Shown one piece after another: positions 33,601-44,942 of a stretch of 64,000 bases of DNA. Origin of the DNA: Coptis chinensis (lineage: Eukaryota > Streptophyta > Magnoliopsida > Ranunculales > Ranunculaceae); the NCBI GenBank assembly GCA_015680905.1, contig CM027380.1, forward strand, positions 53,027,001-53,091,000, given 5' to 3'. The translations under genes and the position numbers were made by a program. The number at the start of each line of letters is the position of its first letter. Position 1 is the first letter of the stretch. The notes under the pieces were generated by a model. It was not told the DNA's origin. It saw nothing but the letters and a program-made list of their open reading frames with translations, and ran no database searches.

Positions 33601-34500
33601 ATCCATGCAAGAAATGATTGATGATCATCAAGTTACTTGACATCACCGCTTGTTGTAGGGTCAAATAATGGTACTGACTCTAATAACTCATTTACTTCTT
33701 GTGTATAATCATCGTCCTCAAACTCAGATTCGCTAAAGGAAAGAAATTGGTACACTTCATCTTCAGGAAAAGAGTTTGTGAAATACTCTTGCGGAATGCT
33801 GTCAACCCTATTGACCTCACCATCAATGTCAGGCTCTGGAAGTTGTTTCATCAACTTGAACACATTCACCTCGACCGAAAGATTTCCAAAGGACATGGTC
33901 ATGGAACCATCTCTACGGTTAATAAGAGCATTAGCAAATTGGCGAGGAACGGACGTCCTAAGATGATAGGAATGGAAATCACATGCAACTTCTCAGATCC
34001 AAAATAACAAAGTCTACGGGGATAGAAGAAACCTTGGACTTTTACAAGGACGTTTTCCACAATTCCTTTTGGATACTTTATGGAACGATCGGCTAACTGT
34101 AGAGTCATGGTGGTAGGTTTGAGCTCATGAAGACCTAGTTGTTTAAATAAATAATATGGAAGTAAGTTCACACTAGCTCCTAGGTCTAGTAGTGCAGTAG
34201 CCGTGTATTTGTCACCTAAGGTGCATGGAACCAGTTGCCTACCAGGTCCTTGTATTTTACTATACCATTGTGTTGGGTGATGGAGGGAAACTGTTCATGA
34301 GGAACGCTTGTTGAGGAACATTAGTTCTCCTTTTTGTGGTGCACATATCTTTCAGAAATTTTGCATGTTTTGGTAATAGTTTTAAGGCATCGAGAAAAGG
34401 TAAGTTGATTGTTAAATTTTGAAAAGTCACTCGAATTTCAGCAAAATTCTCATCAGGTTTATTCTTTGCCAAGCCGCAGGAAAAAGCGGTGCCTTAGATG
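30677..34500 (-). pseudogene. Athila pol of element B, heavily broken
   Basis: Same order of domains as A: protease near 34150 (NLLPYYLFKQLGLHE), RT near 32600-33200, RNase H 32131-32385 ([26 protein letters not shown]), integrase 31294-31894. The catalytic residues lost in A are still readable here (WGIDFMGPF near 31550; the RT LDGYSG motif near 33020), but the frame changes every 50-250 bp through one- and two-base indels. The integrase C-terminal part at 30677-31290 is recognisable only by nucleotide similarity to A. Confidence 0.85.
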
Positions 34501-34559
34501 AATTTGGCAAAGGGTCTACTTGCTTGTTTCCTACATTGAGAGGTGTTGACTTTGTTGGA

Positions 34560-36237
34560 TATGGGGAATCTTCCGTAGGTTCATTATTAGAAATAGATTC
34601 CTTAGAACCCTCTTTTCCTTTAGTTGATCATCCGCATCACGATCGATTGTCTACAGTTTTCCAGATCGTAGAGTAGTGATTGCATGCATCTCACCTTGGT
34701 TGGGGGTGCTTGTACCGGGGCATTCTTGAGTTCAAAGGTCGTGGTTTTCTTTGGTTTAGGGTTTGGAACTGCTTGTGCAGGTGAAAGGCCTTCGACTCTT
34801 TTCTTGCGCCAATTGTTGAAGTGATTGTTGGATAGACGTTAAAATTTGAGACTGTTGGTTCATGTAAGCTAAGAAAGTCTCGTTTGTCCTATCCGAAACG
34901 GGTTGCGCAGGTTGTGCAACAGGTAGTAGTTCACGATTATTGCTGAAAAGTTGTTGATTATAGTTGGGATCTGGATTAGCTGGAACAAGGCTGCGGTTGG
35001 TTTGATAGTTAGCATTGGAATTATTTTGAAATTGACCGTGTTGGTATTGTTGATTATTTCCTTGGCGGTATGGAATAAAATTGTTGGTAGGTCGAACAGG
35101 TGGATTAGCGAAACCTGGAGGAGCCCCCATTTGTTTGTTATTTTGGCGCCAAGCAAAATTCGGATGTTGTCTCCACGGTGTATTGGGAATGTTGAATGCA
35201 CATGCCTCCTCCGATTGTTGAGTAGGGGAAGCATATAACAAGGGACAATATGCATCAGGATGTTCAGGACTAAGACAAAGGACACAAGGGGCGGTGTCAA
35301 CGTTCATGACTGGTTTAGGTAGTTGATCGTTTACTTGAACTGCAAGGGCATCTACTTTTTTAGTTAGGGATTCTATCAAATTTTTTATTTCGGGATCGGG
35401 TTTTACCTCAAAAATAGATGTGGCCTTTGTAACATTGTCCTTTGATGACCGAGACGACTCAGTGTTACCCCAGTGTGTACCTTTTTTCGCTTATTTTTCA
35501 AGAAAAGTATAAGCTTCGGTAGCTCCTTTGTCCATGAAGAAACCGCCGTTCAGAAAGACCATTAAAAATGAACGAACAAGGATAGCTTTGTCCAGTTGGT
35601 GATGAGGACATTCTAACAGAAGATCAGTAAAACGACTCCATGCTTCTGTAAAGGATTCATGAGAATTTTGACGAAAGAATTGAATTTTCTGAAGCATTTC
35701 AGTTGTTTTTTTTTTCTGAGTGTAAAACTGAAGCATGAAAGCTTGAACTAGTCTATTCCATGTATCGATGGAATTGCGGGTGTTGTCTTGCTAGCCGATT
35801 GACGCTTTTTCGCTAAAGTGAATGGAAACAAATGGAAGCAAGAGTTGTTCCTTAGAGGCTGCTGGATGGTGAAATGTTGTTGCCACTTGTTGAAGCATCT
35901 GAAGATGATTGTAAGGTTTTTCGTGCTCCAAACCATGATATATAGGTAACAAACTGAAAACGTTTGGTGGGATATGAAAATCACCGACAATGTCCTTAAG
36001 TTTGATGCGGGGAAGAAGGTCCTTCCTGTAATGCAATTATAGAAGTCCGAGAGGGCTTCTTCTTTGTGGAGGATCGTCGGCCATAATGACGAAGTTGATG
36101 GCGGCGAAGGATTGTGATGAAGGTAATTAGCGAAGAAGAACAATTTTTAGGTGAGAACTTACGCGAATTGCTTATCGTATTTTTTTTCGACAATAGGTAT
36201 GTTCAATTTCTTTAGTGGAACCAGACCTTAATCTCAT
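34560..36237 (-). pseudogene. Athila gag of element B, broken
   Basis: ATG at 36237 matches the A start. The longest open piece, 34756-35379, holds the CCHC knuckle CVLCLSPEHPDAYC, HPNFAWRQNNKQMGAPPGF and a Gln/Asn-rich linker. The capsid-like part (ESFTEAWSRFTDLLLECPH) is at 35491-35736. A small deletion near 35550 removes codons present in A at 20160-20185. Frame breaks near 36040, 35790 and 35480. Confidence 0.85.
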
Positions 36238-36403
36238 GCAAGCATAAAATTAGATCTAACTTACAGAAGGAATTTAGTAGGACTCGAATTTATTATTATC
36301 TTAAGCATTAGAGTTTAACAACATATGCCTAAGCTACTGCTAACGTAGCAGTGAAGCTAAGAATACGTGTGCATAAACCAACAGCCAGGTCACAAGAGAG
36401 ATA

Positions 36404-38285
36404 TGAGGGAGGCTTTCCGTGCAAGCACGGTTCTAATTAAGTAACCTCAATCTTTCAAGTTTCCTAGACACCATTGGAATATGATTAAGATTTATGGAAT
36501 TAAAATTTATGCAAAGGCGGTATTAATTTTAATTTAATTTAATTTAATTTAATTTAATTAATTAATTAATTTATTTTTTAAGATTTATGCAAGGGTTAAA
36601 ATACAAACATGCAAATACGATCTACTCATACAATACTAGGTGCAATAGCATGTGAAGATACTCTACTCATACGTATAGCTATACGAATAGGCAAGCTTGT
36701 GTCATCGATAAATATTTCTATACGTACAGGCAAATATACATCAGTAATACATATATGTACTGATAAAACATAAAATGAATAGTTTTACCTAGGAAATAAA
36801 GCGATGAAACTTACAAACGCAAGTAAAACTAAACTAAATTATGATGCCTATATTATCAAAGATTTCTACTCTCAATCCTATGAGATATAGTGGAGTAGAG
36901 TGATTCGTTCCACTCCTAGTCCTTCCACATGCTGAGTTCTCACGTGTAAGTACTCTCAACTTAAAGTCTAATGAGAGATTTACGAAAAAGGCAACTAGAC
37001 TATGATACAACTACCCACAAAATGCAACTAGTCGACTATGGGAATAACTAAGGGAATGCTACGTTGATTCGATGATAAGGAGTTAGCGGGGAATTGATTC
37101 CACCTTAACTCGACTTAATCCTATTAACGACAAATCGTCGTAATCCGAATTGAACTGCTTCGCAGAACAATTGGTTCTTCATAATCCCTAATTACACATG
37201 GCATTTCTACCAATTAATAACTAGCATGTGAACGATTAAACCCATTCTCATGGTGAACTAAACGTTTCTAGAGTGGAAAGGAAATTACGACGAATCTACG
37301 ATAATCGGAATCAAGCTTTCATCAAGGCTTCTCAACCCCCTCTAATGGAGGTTTAGCCGAGAATCATTACGTTAATCATTTCGATTAAATTTAAACTAAA
37401 CATGATATAAAGAATTGAAATTTACTTAATTAAACAATAATGAAATCTAATTTAATGACTAAAATGCAATAAGGACAGGAATTGAAATTAGATCTAGAAA
37501 TGGAAATGACAAAAATCGAAGTTGATAGAAATACTACTTTATTGATCTAATCAAAATGAAGAACAAGATTCAAAGGTTTAATCTAATACAATAATTGAAA
37601 TGGAACTAAACTTAATTAATCTATATGAAAAACTAGATCTAGAATCCATTAATGGAGGCTACTAATCTAATCTATTTCTAGGTCTAACTATCTACCATTA
37701 ACAATCTACCATTAACAAAGAGTTAAGCTTTTGTTTTTATACTTTCAGATCCAAAAATCGTGCATGGGCTTGGAGCCATGTTTTGGGCCAGAGAATCAGG
37801 CCCAAAACCCAATTCTTTCAGTCCAAAAAGGCCTCTTCAGCTGCAGTTGGATTCAACAAACTTTTCGTCCACTTTTGCTCCTCTCATTGGATCACGGCTT
37901 AGACCATTGGAAAGCTCTTTCCGAAATGGGTCGTTTTGACATAAAGGTAGGCCCCATTTCAGGAGTGAGTCCAAAGATATGGCCTTCGAAAAGTTCTCTT
38001 GCTACTTTGTGTCAATGCCGTTTGCGTCGTCGACTTTTCAGCTTTTGACCGGGCTTTTAGAAAGGCTTTGTCTTCTTGAATCTTGGCCTTTAATCACGAA
38101 ACTCCTTAGTAACCGACCTTTGCTCCTTTATCTCACTAAAGTGGCACGTTTATGCACATAATGGACTTTGAAGCCTAAAATGCATAAAAACACGTAATCA
38201 GTGTTAACTCTTAATTATTACTTACATAATTGGTCTAAAAGTATGACTGTTAAAGGGTTAAAACTACAATTTTGGGCTCTTATCA
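36404..38285 (-). repeat. LTR3, between element B and stub C
   Basis: Plus strand begins TGAGG at 36404 and ends CTTATCA at 38285 (1882 bp), almost the length of LTR2. The order of features resembles LTR2 (for example the gaggtttagcc..atcatta block near 37345), but over most of its length it is not alignable by eye with LTR1 or LTR2. Carries an (AATTT)n/(AATT)n tract at 36524-36572. Open frames at 37731-38161 are not gene-like. Confidence 0.65.
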
Positions 38286-38305
38286 AACCACCCTTTAAAC
38301 AGCAT

Positions 38306-38489
38306 TTTGCTTGTCCTCAAGCAAATATGAGAAATTAAAATAAGTGACCAAAAATGGAGTTCTATCTACTTCTCGCTTTCAATCGAAGTTCGATTGCATT
38401 GACCATATGCAACAAGGCCTTAAACCACTAGGAATCCCCTAGTGGACGAAGTTATAGCCTCGTGAGAGTTTTCCAGTGAAGGTACTCAC
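38306..38489 (-). other. Conserved hairpin chain next to 3' LTR, copy C
   Basis: TTTGCTT/AAGCAAA (38306-38325); (A)TTGCAT/ATGCAA(C) from 38393; AAGGCCTT; CCACTAG/CTAGTGG (38425-38445); GTGAG/CTCAC (38462-38489). The chain survives although the adjoining LTR3 is strongly diverged from LTR2. Confidence 0.7.
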
Positions 38490-39850
38490 AAACTTCATCT
38501 ATACTACAACGACTAAGAAATAAAACTATTGTTTCCTTTATTCATGCTCTAAATTAACTATACCTCTCACTAACAATGCATATAGAGTAATCAAGTCGAA
38601 ACCTAAGCTAATATATGCATAATAATCAATCATCTACAATAAACATATATACAATGAGTAATACTATGAAATGCCTAGCGAGGGTTCGTTTTCAAACTTC
38701 GAATATGGTCCTTAAGTAGGTTTTCACAATAATAGTCAAGATACAACACTGATTTTTCCACTCCGGTTTGCTACTACTGCAGTGCTTGCGGTGGGCACTT
38801 TTTTACCCTTACAATCTCAATGACAACAAAGGAAGCGGTCGATCAAACACATCTGCCACTTACTATCACACTAACCTATTCCTAATTGAGCTAGAGGTCT
38901 TTATTAGGTGTTGCGGGGATTAGGAGATGGTTTAAGAAGAAAGAAAATGGATATTCAAAAAGGACAAGTCTGAGATAATAGAGTCTTTATATTATGTAAC
39001 TAGAGAAAACCTTGTTATTTTCTTTTGCTTCTATACTTTGTTTCCATCCTTAGCCATATTTTTTTTCTTTTTCTTTGGCTTTTGACTCCTTTTATTTATT
39101 TCTATTTTTATTTTTTATTTATTTTATTTTTCTTTTCTTTGGATGGAAACTTCTTTTATTTATTTTCTGAAGCAACTAACTAATTTTTGTTTTTACACGT
39201 GTGTTTCTCTTCTTCTTTTCTTCCTCATTCTATTCTCGGACTTATTCTAAATTGGGTAGGTTGATTTAATTTTTTATTTTGTTTTTGTTTTGTAACAGGG
39301 TAAAGGGATTGTGGGTTTATGAAAGGCTAAAGAAAGGCTCGAGAGGGACTTAATTGGGAGGAAAATAATTCATAGGTTTGAATTTCTGGCTATATCGATC
39401 CAAAGAGGGCCTAAATTCTCTCTTAGGATATGTCATAGTGATCAAGCAAGTGGACGTGTGATATCTCTATCCGGATTTTACTTCTCCCTTGTGTCATTTC
39501 TCAAATGTTTCGCTCATATAAGGCTTTAGGCTATATTCTCACAGGATTTGTAGAATAAGTACTCTAGCCTATATTTCAGAAACTTACTGCTAACAATCAT
39601 CGATACTCATGTAATATATTTATAAATAGATGCAAAGATTATTACCTACATATTAACCTATGTTTCTAAAAATTATTCGATGCAAAAAGCTCATTGAGAT
39701 TTCTAGATTGTTAAGAGCATAGAGAAAGGAAACAATACCACTATTCCTAAGTGTATAGCATGAACTTATTTATTTATATTTTTGAATTTTTAAAATTTTA
39801 ACTAGAAAACAAATGCATATTAACTCTATTTCTTTGTAGTTTTATAACTT
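38490..39850 (-). other. 3' UTR stub of a third Athila copy (C)
   Basis: Follows 9278-10500 and 23177-24400 block by block (for example aattgagctagaggtctttatta at 38885) with a T-rich tract at 39058-39140. Similarity fades near 39850; env region, pol and gag of this copy are absent. The sequence beyond, to 40400, is AT-rich with no gene apart from the inverted repeat listed separately. Confidence 0.65.
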
Positions 39851-40013
39851 TTCTTTTCTTCCCCTCGGGTTATTGTTGTGAATTACTATTGTTGAGTAGA
39901 GCTGTTGTTGGATGGGTTGGTTTTTACAGCCTTTTGGCAGACGAAGTCCCCGACATTTGGTAGAGCTGATTTGGTGATATTTTTGGGGAGTAATTGTTAG
40001 AACAAAGTTATGT

Positions 40014-40067
40014 AAATATTGTGATATTTTTGAAATATCAGTATATCGTAATTATATCACAATATTT
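40014..40067. repeat. 14-bp perfect inverted repeat
   Basis: AAATATTGTGATAT (40014-40027) and its exact complement ATATCACAATATTT (40054-40067) with 26 nt between. Could be a MITE relic or a chance AT-rich hairpin. Confidence 0.5.
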
Positions 40068-40401
40068 GAGGATATATCGACGATAATTACACTTGTATAT
40101 CCTCCTTCTATGAAATCTCGATAGATATCACGATAGTTTGTACTGTTCTGATAGCCCAAAATACAATATAAAACCCTCAAATTTTCAAAAATTCAAATAA
40201 CCAAAAACAAACGCGGACCTTTTTTTCAAACCAAGCCGTTTTAAACCGTTAGATAGCTTTAATTTGATTTCCAAAAAAAAAAAAGATTCCCTTAATTTCC
40301 GCTCATTTTTCTCTCTCCAAAATAAAAAATAAATTCCCCATCCTCCATTTCTCTCACAACTTTTTTTCATATTTCCCGTCGAACAAACTAATCAAAGCGA
40401 A

Positions 40402-43253
40402 ATGGAAGTTGTTAAAGACCAATCTTCTTCTGTTGATTGTAAGTAACATTTATACCGTAATTAAGTTTCCTTTATATTTTTGCTATCCTCAGATCTTTAA
40501 CACTCATAATGTTTTTTTTAGTGAACGCTGGGAAATCAAAGCTTCGATATCCGTTGAGATCTGCAAGTAAACTCAAGGAGGAAATTTCCACGTCATCTGT
40601 TTCCAAGAGGTTTATTTTATTATATTGCGATTTTAATTTTAGGTGGGTTTGATGTTATAAACTGTACAATAGTTTGGAAACAAATATATTAAAACCATAA
40701 TCAACTTTAGTTGTTGGAATTGACATGAAATTAGAGAATCATTTGACTTGGAGGAAGTAACCTAGTTTTATATTTAGGCTGTGTTTAATTTGAGGAAGTA
40801 ACATCAACTTTTAACTTTAGGTTCCTTTAATGTGTAGAAGAAAGAGAATAGAAGTTGGAAATATTATCTGATGTGGTTTATTGTTGAGTAAGAATAGCAA
40901 TTAGCAAGCATGCCAAATGCTCAGTTTCTCATTGTAGCAGATACAGATAGATGGGGCTGAACACACATATTTTGTTGTTTTTATTATCACATCTTAAATT
41001 TTGTCGAAGTTGTTGCCATCATTTCATTAATTGATTGTAAAAACAAAAGAAGAGGTAGTGAATGGCACTTTGGACTAACCTCTTCTTTTGTTTTCCATCA
41101 TCTTTAAATTATGAACGCATTACATAATAATTTTATTATTACTTTTCCTCAAGATAATTACATATTTCTACCAGTCTGCAATGCAATTACTTTATCTTGG
41201 TTATCATGATGCATTATTTGGGAAAGAGCTGCTTCAAATGTGAGTAAGAGTGTAAGCGTTCTTGATCTCTCTGAAAGGAAAAATCTGCCAAGCCACCAAG
41301 AAGGTCTCTATTCCTTCAAAATTCGTTGTCAGCCCACTTCCTAGACCAACTGGCACTATAACTCCAATATCAGAGACTAGAATGAAGAGATCGACAACTG
41401 GTCAAGGGAGGAGTGGAACACCATCTTCTGATGTTACTAAATCAATAAATCAACGGAAGTTCAGTGTGCTTTATTCGGCATCATATTGGTTGTCACAGAT
41501 CAAGCTATCGGAATCTGCAGCCAAGCACACTGTTTCAGTTGGCTTTTCAGGCTTGCCCTGAATCTGGCCAGGTACACCATATAATGCTGATTTTGCATTC
41601 ATGAATGTATTCTCTTATGAATACCCGCATTTAAAAAAGAAGTATATTTGCCATTGTTTTATGTTTAAGTGTTTCTCGATGTAATCTTTTTTCATTCCAG
41701 AAGACCGAGTAAAAGCTTCTGCATATATGTTGGCATAACATTCTAGTATTGAACTTGTTCTCATATTATTTGCAAGGTTTGCAAATGTGTTTATGCTAAA
41801 GGGCTAGCCCAGTCAATTAGGATCCCTCCAGTATGGATTCTGGGAGAGTCAAAACTACACAGCCTTGTTTCTACTTTGTGGAAAGGCTGTTCTGTAAGTT
41901 GAACCAGTGACCTTTTGGTCTCAAAAGTTGCGTCTAAGGGGGAATGATCCTGTGGTGCCAAGGCCTGCCCTGTTTATGTTAGTGGTACATATAATATGCT
42001 GAATTGTTTATACCATTTCTTTTACTGTTTTAACTACATGAGAATCTATTTTGCCGCATTCAGACAAAAATTTTGTTAGTTTTGCATGCATTTATTTTGC
42101 AATGAAAGTAGATATCATGTGCCTAAATAGTGATAAATCTGTCTAGTTGGCTTAATACAGTCACTTTCTTTACATAGCTAGTTATTGTTCAGTATCCAAT
42201 ATGATGAAGGGTATTTCATGCAGCCCTTGCAGAGAATCGCGTGATGAGCTGAAAGCCTATGCTTCTAAACAATCTTCTTGAACTTGGTGATCCTGTGAAA
42301 GAGTTACTTTAAAAGCTACAACATCTTGGAAGATTTAGAACAGTTGCAAGTTTCTGTGACCTGTTCACAGGTACCTGAGGAGGGAACTCAATCTGCAGAT
42401 GAAGACATACAGAGCTCTTCTGCCACAGGTGCTACGAAATTGAAGCCCAAGTCCTTGAACTCTGAAAGCTTCCAAGCTTCATCAATTTTCAAATCAGCTA
42501 AGATGGACAATGATCAGAAAAAAGTGCCAGCAAACAAAAGCAGAGGATCATCAATTCCAAACGCCACAAATTTGAAGTCTGTTTCCAACATTGACTCTGC
42601 TAATACGCAGAAGAAACCACAAAGGTCTTCACGCAGGCAGGAAGTGAACAAGGAGAAGGCAAAGCTCAAGAACGAGGGGAAGAAGTCTGCTGCTGATAAA
42701 GGAAAAACTGGTAAGGGGTTTTTGTTTATTTTTCTTCTCGTTTTTTCCAATGTTGCTGCGACATTTGATTGATGTAGAGCTTACACCTTTATATTTCGTT
42801 CTAGATTTGGCTGATCCTTCGTCTGACAACAAGATGCAACAAGAAGACAAGGAAAATGTGGTAAGTGAAATTATCAGGACTCAAAGATACCATAATAACT
42901 TTAAGTTGATTTCCTAAAGGATAAGAAGTATGTAGTGGTCCAAATAGGTTTCAACGGTCTCCTCACATGGGAAGGTTTTAAATCTTTAAAATTGCTATGG
43001 TTGCACATGTTCACAAGAAAGATAATTTTATGCATGGTTGTGCACTTGTGCTTGTGCTCATGTAAGGAAATGTGATTTTTAAGCTTTTTATCTCACTCGA
43101 AGTTCGAGCTTTTCCATGACTATTAAACTTGTCTCTCCTCGCCATTTTTTCATAAATTTAAATTATGTTTGACTTTAGTAATGATTTGTTTATTTTATTT
43201 CTGCTGTAGGTTGCTGAACAGCCCGAAGAAATTAGCTTGGCTGAAGTCAGATA
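40402..43253 (+). pseudogene. Basic Ser/Lys-rich plant protein gene (unc-89-like label in plants), broken
   Basis: Exons with consensus junctions: 40402-40438 (MEVVKDQSSSVD), 40522-40609 (LRYPLRSASKLKEE), from 41227 (VSKSVSVLDLS, then ITPISETRMKRS, FSVLYSASYWLSQIKLSESA) to about 41570, from about 42223 to 42711, 42806-42860 (DLADPSSDNKMQQEDKENV) and 43210-43253 (VAEQPEEISLAEVR, stop). I recall plant proteins with this pattern carrying the misleading label muscle M-line assembly protein unc-89; their role is unclear to me. Frame breaks: near 41275, near 41555, and two or three between 42236 and 42312. The region 42326-42711 is open (QLQVSVTCSQVPEEG). Splice sites are good and the breaks are one-base, so sequence error is an alternative to a true pseudogene. 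An Au SINE sits in the third intron. Confidence 0.55.
41798..41971 (+). mobile_element. Au SINE with target-site duplication
   Basis: A 174-bp element starting AAAGGGCTAGCCC, with acacagccttg..., ggaaaggctgttct, tgaaccagtgaccttttggtc (the tRNA-like B-box side) and a ggtgccaaggcctgccct end: the order of conserved blocks of the angiosperm Au SINE. It is flanked by gtttatgct (41789-41797) and gtttatgtt (41972-41980), a 9-bp target duplication with one difference. Inserted in an intron of the 40402-43253 gene, same orientation. Confidence 0.8.
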
Positions 43254-44654
43254 AACCATTGGCACTTCAAGAACTGCAACTGCTTTTTATTTCATTGGAT
43301 TGTCATCAATGATATCACTGGAGGACCTTTGTAGGTATACTTTGTTGAGGCAGCAAGTATTCTGTCTGATATGTGATCTGAATTTGTTAGTTTTTGGTTT
43401 GTTTTCTTGTTCTTGATTAAGCTGAAAGTGCTTGCTATCTGTCTAGTACATATATATGGAGAACCAACAGTTTATTATTGTATATCCTAACTGTTGTCCA
43501 TTTTTTTGTTACCAGTTTTTCTTTTTATACTATCTAATCTATAACTTAAAAAATAAACTTTCATACGTTAGAAATATAGAATAGATCACCCCTTCCACCA
43601 AACAATCTGACAATATACTTAATGTCATAAACTCATAATCGTGCTTGTATTGTTCATAACTGCTTTCATTGCTGTGTTTATCATCTGTCTTTGATACTAA
43701 GAAAATAATAAGAAATTTGAATTAAAAAATCCTTTGCTAGTTTAGGTCCCCAAGCTAGAGATCTTTAAGTTGCAACATTTTGGTGTTTAGTATTAGGTCT
43801 CCAGTTTTCAATAATTCCTATTGCGTCGAATACTTGAATCCCAATAACAGAATCGTAAGGACCCCCCAAGTCCTTAACAACTATTGTACGTACAGCAATG
43901 TTTGAAGGACAGGGATGCTTTTTTACAAAAGTTGAATAGATTCTGTCAGGATCTTCTTAACAAACTTCTACGCGAATCCCCCTACTTCAGTGATCAATCC
44001 TCTTGGTGTAATTTAAGCTTTAGATTCTGACAGGTAGGTTGATAAGTTCATCTTCCAGTGCGCTGTCTCCATGTGACCATGTGCAATGTACATTTCCTCC
44101 CATATATACAAAGAGCAATGCCAATCTCCTACACCCAACTCTGTCAATATCTATCCCCTTCTGTTTGGAGTTTGGATAGTAGTTATTTATCATGCCTTTT
44201 TTTAATCACTGCCCATGATCCAAAACAGAAACATTTCCATGTGTACAGAACTACAGACAAGAATCCTTGTAATTAGAGTCGCATGTTGGATAACTTGAGT
44301 TTTGGTACTTTGTATTTTGTAGACTCTATTGCTTATGTTTTGTGCCCCTGGTTATAAATTTGCATTCTGATGAGGATGTAACAAGTACAAGTGCCTAGAA
44401 GCAACACTGTTAAACAGAAAGTGAAGATGAAGGTGAGGTTTCTCTTATTGTAAATTTACCAATAATAGCCACTCACCAACAATACAACAAATAAGCATAA
44501 AAATGGAAAACGGAATTGCAATATTTGCTACTTTGGTGATTCTTGACTTTATTATATACAATTGTACATCTCTAGCATCATCTATAATGGTCACTTGAAA
44601 TTAAGCACCGACTTTCTCAATTACAAGAAAACAACAAATTACCCATCAAGGGAA
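43254..44654. other. Intergenic; no gene seen
   Basis: Holds the 3' end of the preceding gene and, near 44540-44650, the 3' flank of the CX9C gene. No domain-bearing ORF or RNA gene recognised. Confidence 0.5.
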
Positions 44655-44942
44655 TTAAGGATTCTGATGAGACTCAAGACATAAAGAAAGAGAAATTTGA
44701 GCTCGTTGACACTGTGAACGTTTCATAGAAGTACCACCACTCGAACACAAATTTCTTACGGCTTCCCATTCATCCGGACATGCGATTGATACCAAACATT
44801 CCGCAAGCGAACGGTTCAGATGACGACACGCAGCTTCTCTTGCTATTCCTTCAGGAATTTTACGGTGACATTTGCTTAGTGCTCGGTGCAGGTGTTCGCA
44901 CTTTGAATCGACTAATGTTTCCGAGTCTTTATTCTGTGACAT
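44655..44942 (-). CDS. Small CX9C (CHCH-type) protein, probably mitochondrial intermembrane space
   Basis: Intact single-exon ORF of 95 residues, ATG at 44942. Eight Cys form four helical pairs: C15-C25, C39-C49 and C78-C88 with nine residues between, C55-C66 with ten. Twin CX9C proteins are imported and oxidised by Mia40/Erv1 in the intermembrane space and mostly serve respiratory-chain (often cytochrome c oxidase) assembly. Here two such twin units stand in tandem. N-terminus MSQNKDSETLVDSKC has no classical presequence, as expected. Codon use is ordinary and no frame damage is seen, unlike the neighbouring genes. The exact orthologue (a Cox19- or Cmc-like family member) cannot be named from sequence alone. 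Confidence 0.8.
   Translation of the reverse strand: MSQNKDSETLVDSKCEHLHRALSKCHRKIPEGIAREAACRHLNRSLAECLVSIACPDEWEAVRNLCSSGGTSMKRSQCQRAQISLSLCLESHQNP

Larger units (their letters stand above)
7470..39850 (-). mobile_element. Head-to-tail array of Athila-lineage Ty3/Gypsy elements (A, B, stub C)
   Basis: Three LTR-like blocks (7470-9075, 21045-22969, 36404-38285) alternate with internal regions in one orientation: A (9076-21044), B (22970-36403) and the 3' stub of C (38286 to about 39850). A and B match along their whole length: gag, protease-RT-RNaseH-integrase, spacer, env-region ORFs, 3' UTR. Junctions are conserved: both internal regions start (in element sense) at the same point, next to ggtcacaagagagatat, and LTR2 and LTR3 both end with CTTATCA next to a G-rich tract that would serve as polypurine tract. 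Athila identity rests on the pol sequence type, DLGAS protease, CX2CX4HX4C Gag knuckle and long env region. Confidence 0.8.

Noticed and set aside
36524..36572. (AATTT)n/(AATT)n tract as a replication or attachment site
   Set aside because: A plain microsatellite inside an LTR; nothing else supports a role.
37731..38161. Overlapping plus ORFs of 105 and 60 codons
   Set aside because: They lie inside LTR3 and have no counterpart in the other LTRs.
7470..39850. Athila array as one insertion nested in the Tat pol gene
   Set aside because: The other half of Tat pol is not found to the right of the array and no target duplication was seen.
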